Position numbers and translations under genes: made by a program
Shown: one piece after another, positions 20,279 to 20,384 of the stretch
Layout: each line of letters opens with the position of its first letter
Position numbering within the stretch: position 1 is the first letter of the stretch
Source of the DNA: JANOBJ01 sp031411575
GTDB taxonomy: Bacteria; Pseudomonadota; Gammaproteobacteria; Burkholderiales; Burkholderiaceae_C
DNA length: 20,384 nt
Reading direction: 5' to 3'
Assembly: GCA_031411575.1 (NCBI GenBank)
Contig: JANOBJ010000265.1
Coordinates: 1-20,384 of the forward strand
The notes under the pieces: model-generated
Databases searched by the model: none
What the model saw: the letters and a program-made list of their open reading frames with translations, nothing else
What the model was told of the DNA's origin: nothing

Positions 20279-20384
20279 GGTAATCGGTATAGCCCTCGTC
20301 GCCGCCGCCGTAGAAGGTGGCGCGGTCGGCCGGGTTCAGCGGCGCGCCGGTGCGCAGGCGGCGGGTCAGGTCGGGGTTGGAGAT
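20268..20384 (-). CDS. Old-yellow-enzyme family NADH:flavin oxidoreductase (3' end only)
   Basis: This is the last 38 residues of a gene entering from the right edge: ISNPDLTRRLRTGAPLN, then DRATFYGGGDEGYTDYPTL. This is the C-terminal signature of bacterial alkene reductases (NemA/OYE), which use FMN to reduce activated C=C bonds, nitro esters and similar electrophiles. The final Leu codon and the TAA stop come from repeat copy E. The rest of the protein lies outside the window. Confidence 0.85.
   Translation of the reverse strand: MSNPDLTRRLRTGAPLNPADRATFYGGGDEGYTDYPTL

Overview
The window is high-GC DNA from a betaproteobacterium, most likely family Comamonadaceae (Acidovorax/Hydrogenophaga/Rhodoferax type). 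Supporting signs are a DUF4148 secreted protein, the style of the NnrU and dodecin proteins, and two kinds of short dispersed repeat that I associate with that family. The taxonomic call is inference; no rRNA is present.

Left part (1-8990) is mostly housekeeping and accessory genes in small units: the start of a DUF4148 secreted protein (-), a DUF2726 membrane-anchored protein (-), dodecin (-) with a clear sigma70 promoter, a membrane-anchored alpha/beta hydrolase (+), a winged-helix plus PD-(D/E)XK-like protein (+), an NnrU-family membrane protein (+), an 894-residue polytopic patatin-like phospholipase (+), a glutaredoxin-like protein with no cysteine (+), a Spy/CpxP-like periplasmic protein (-) and a Met/His-rich secreted protein (+).

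The centre (9206-17031) is one continuous minus-strand gene train. In transcription order it reads copZ, cueR, creB, creC, a VIT/VWA protein with a PEP-CTERM tail, an exosortase, an EpsI-like protein and a GT51 peptidoglycan glycosyltransferase. Several genes overlap by 4 bp. Between creC and the VIT/VWA gene lies an exact CreB-type tag (TTCAC-N6-TTCAC). I read this as a dedicated, single-substrate exosortase system controlled by CreBC, parallel in design to the known proteobacterial dedicated sortase system (own two-component pair, own VIT/VWA-type target, own sorting enzyme). The glycosyltransferase ties it to the cell wall, which CreBC-type systems sense in Pseudomonas and Aeromonas.

The right part (17070-20384) holds the copper exporter copA (+), divergent from copZ and served by a second CueR-type promoter, then a hemerythrin-domain protein (+) with an FNR-like box, and the 3' end of an old-yellow-enzyme reductase (-).

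Two repeat families have entered genes here. A GC-rich repeat is inserted in frame in copA, adding about 28 residues just before the GDGVND motif. An AT-rich palindromic repeat has five copies: one encodes the membrane helix of the glycosyltransferase, and two others supply stop codons (alpha/beta hydrolase and old-yellow-enzyme genes).
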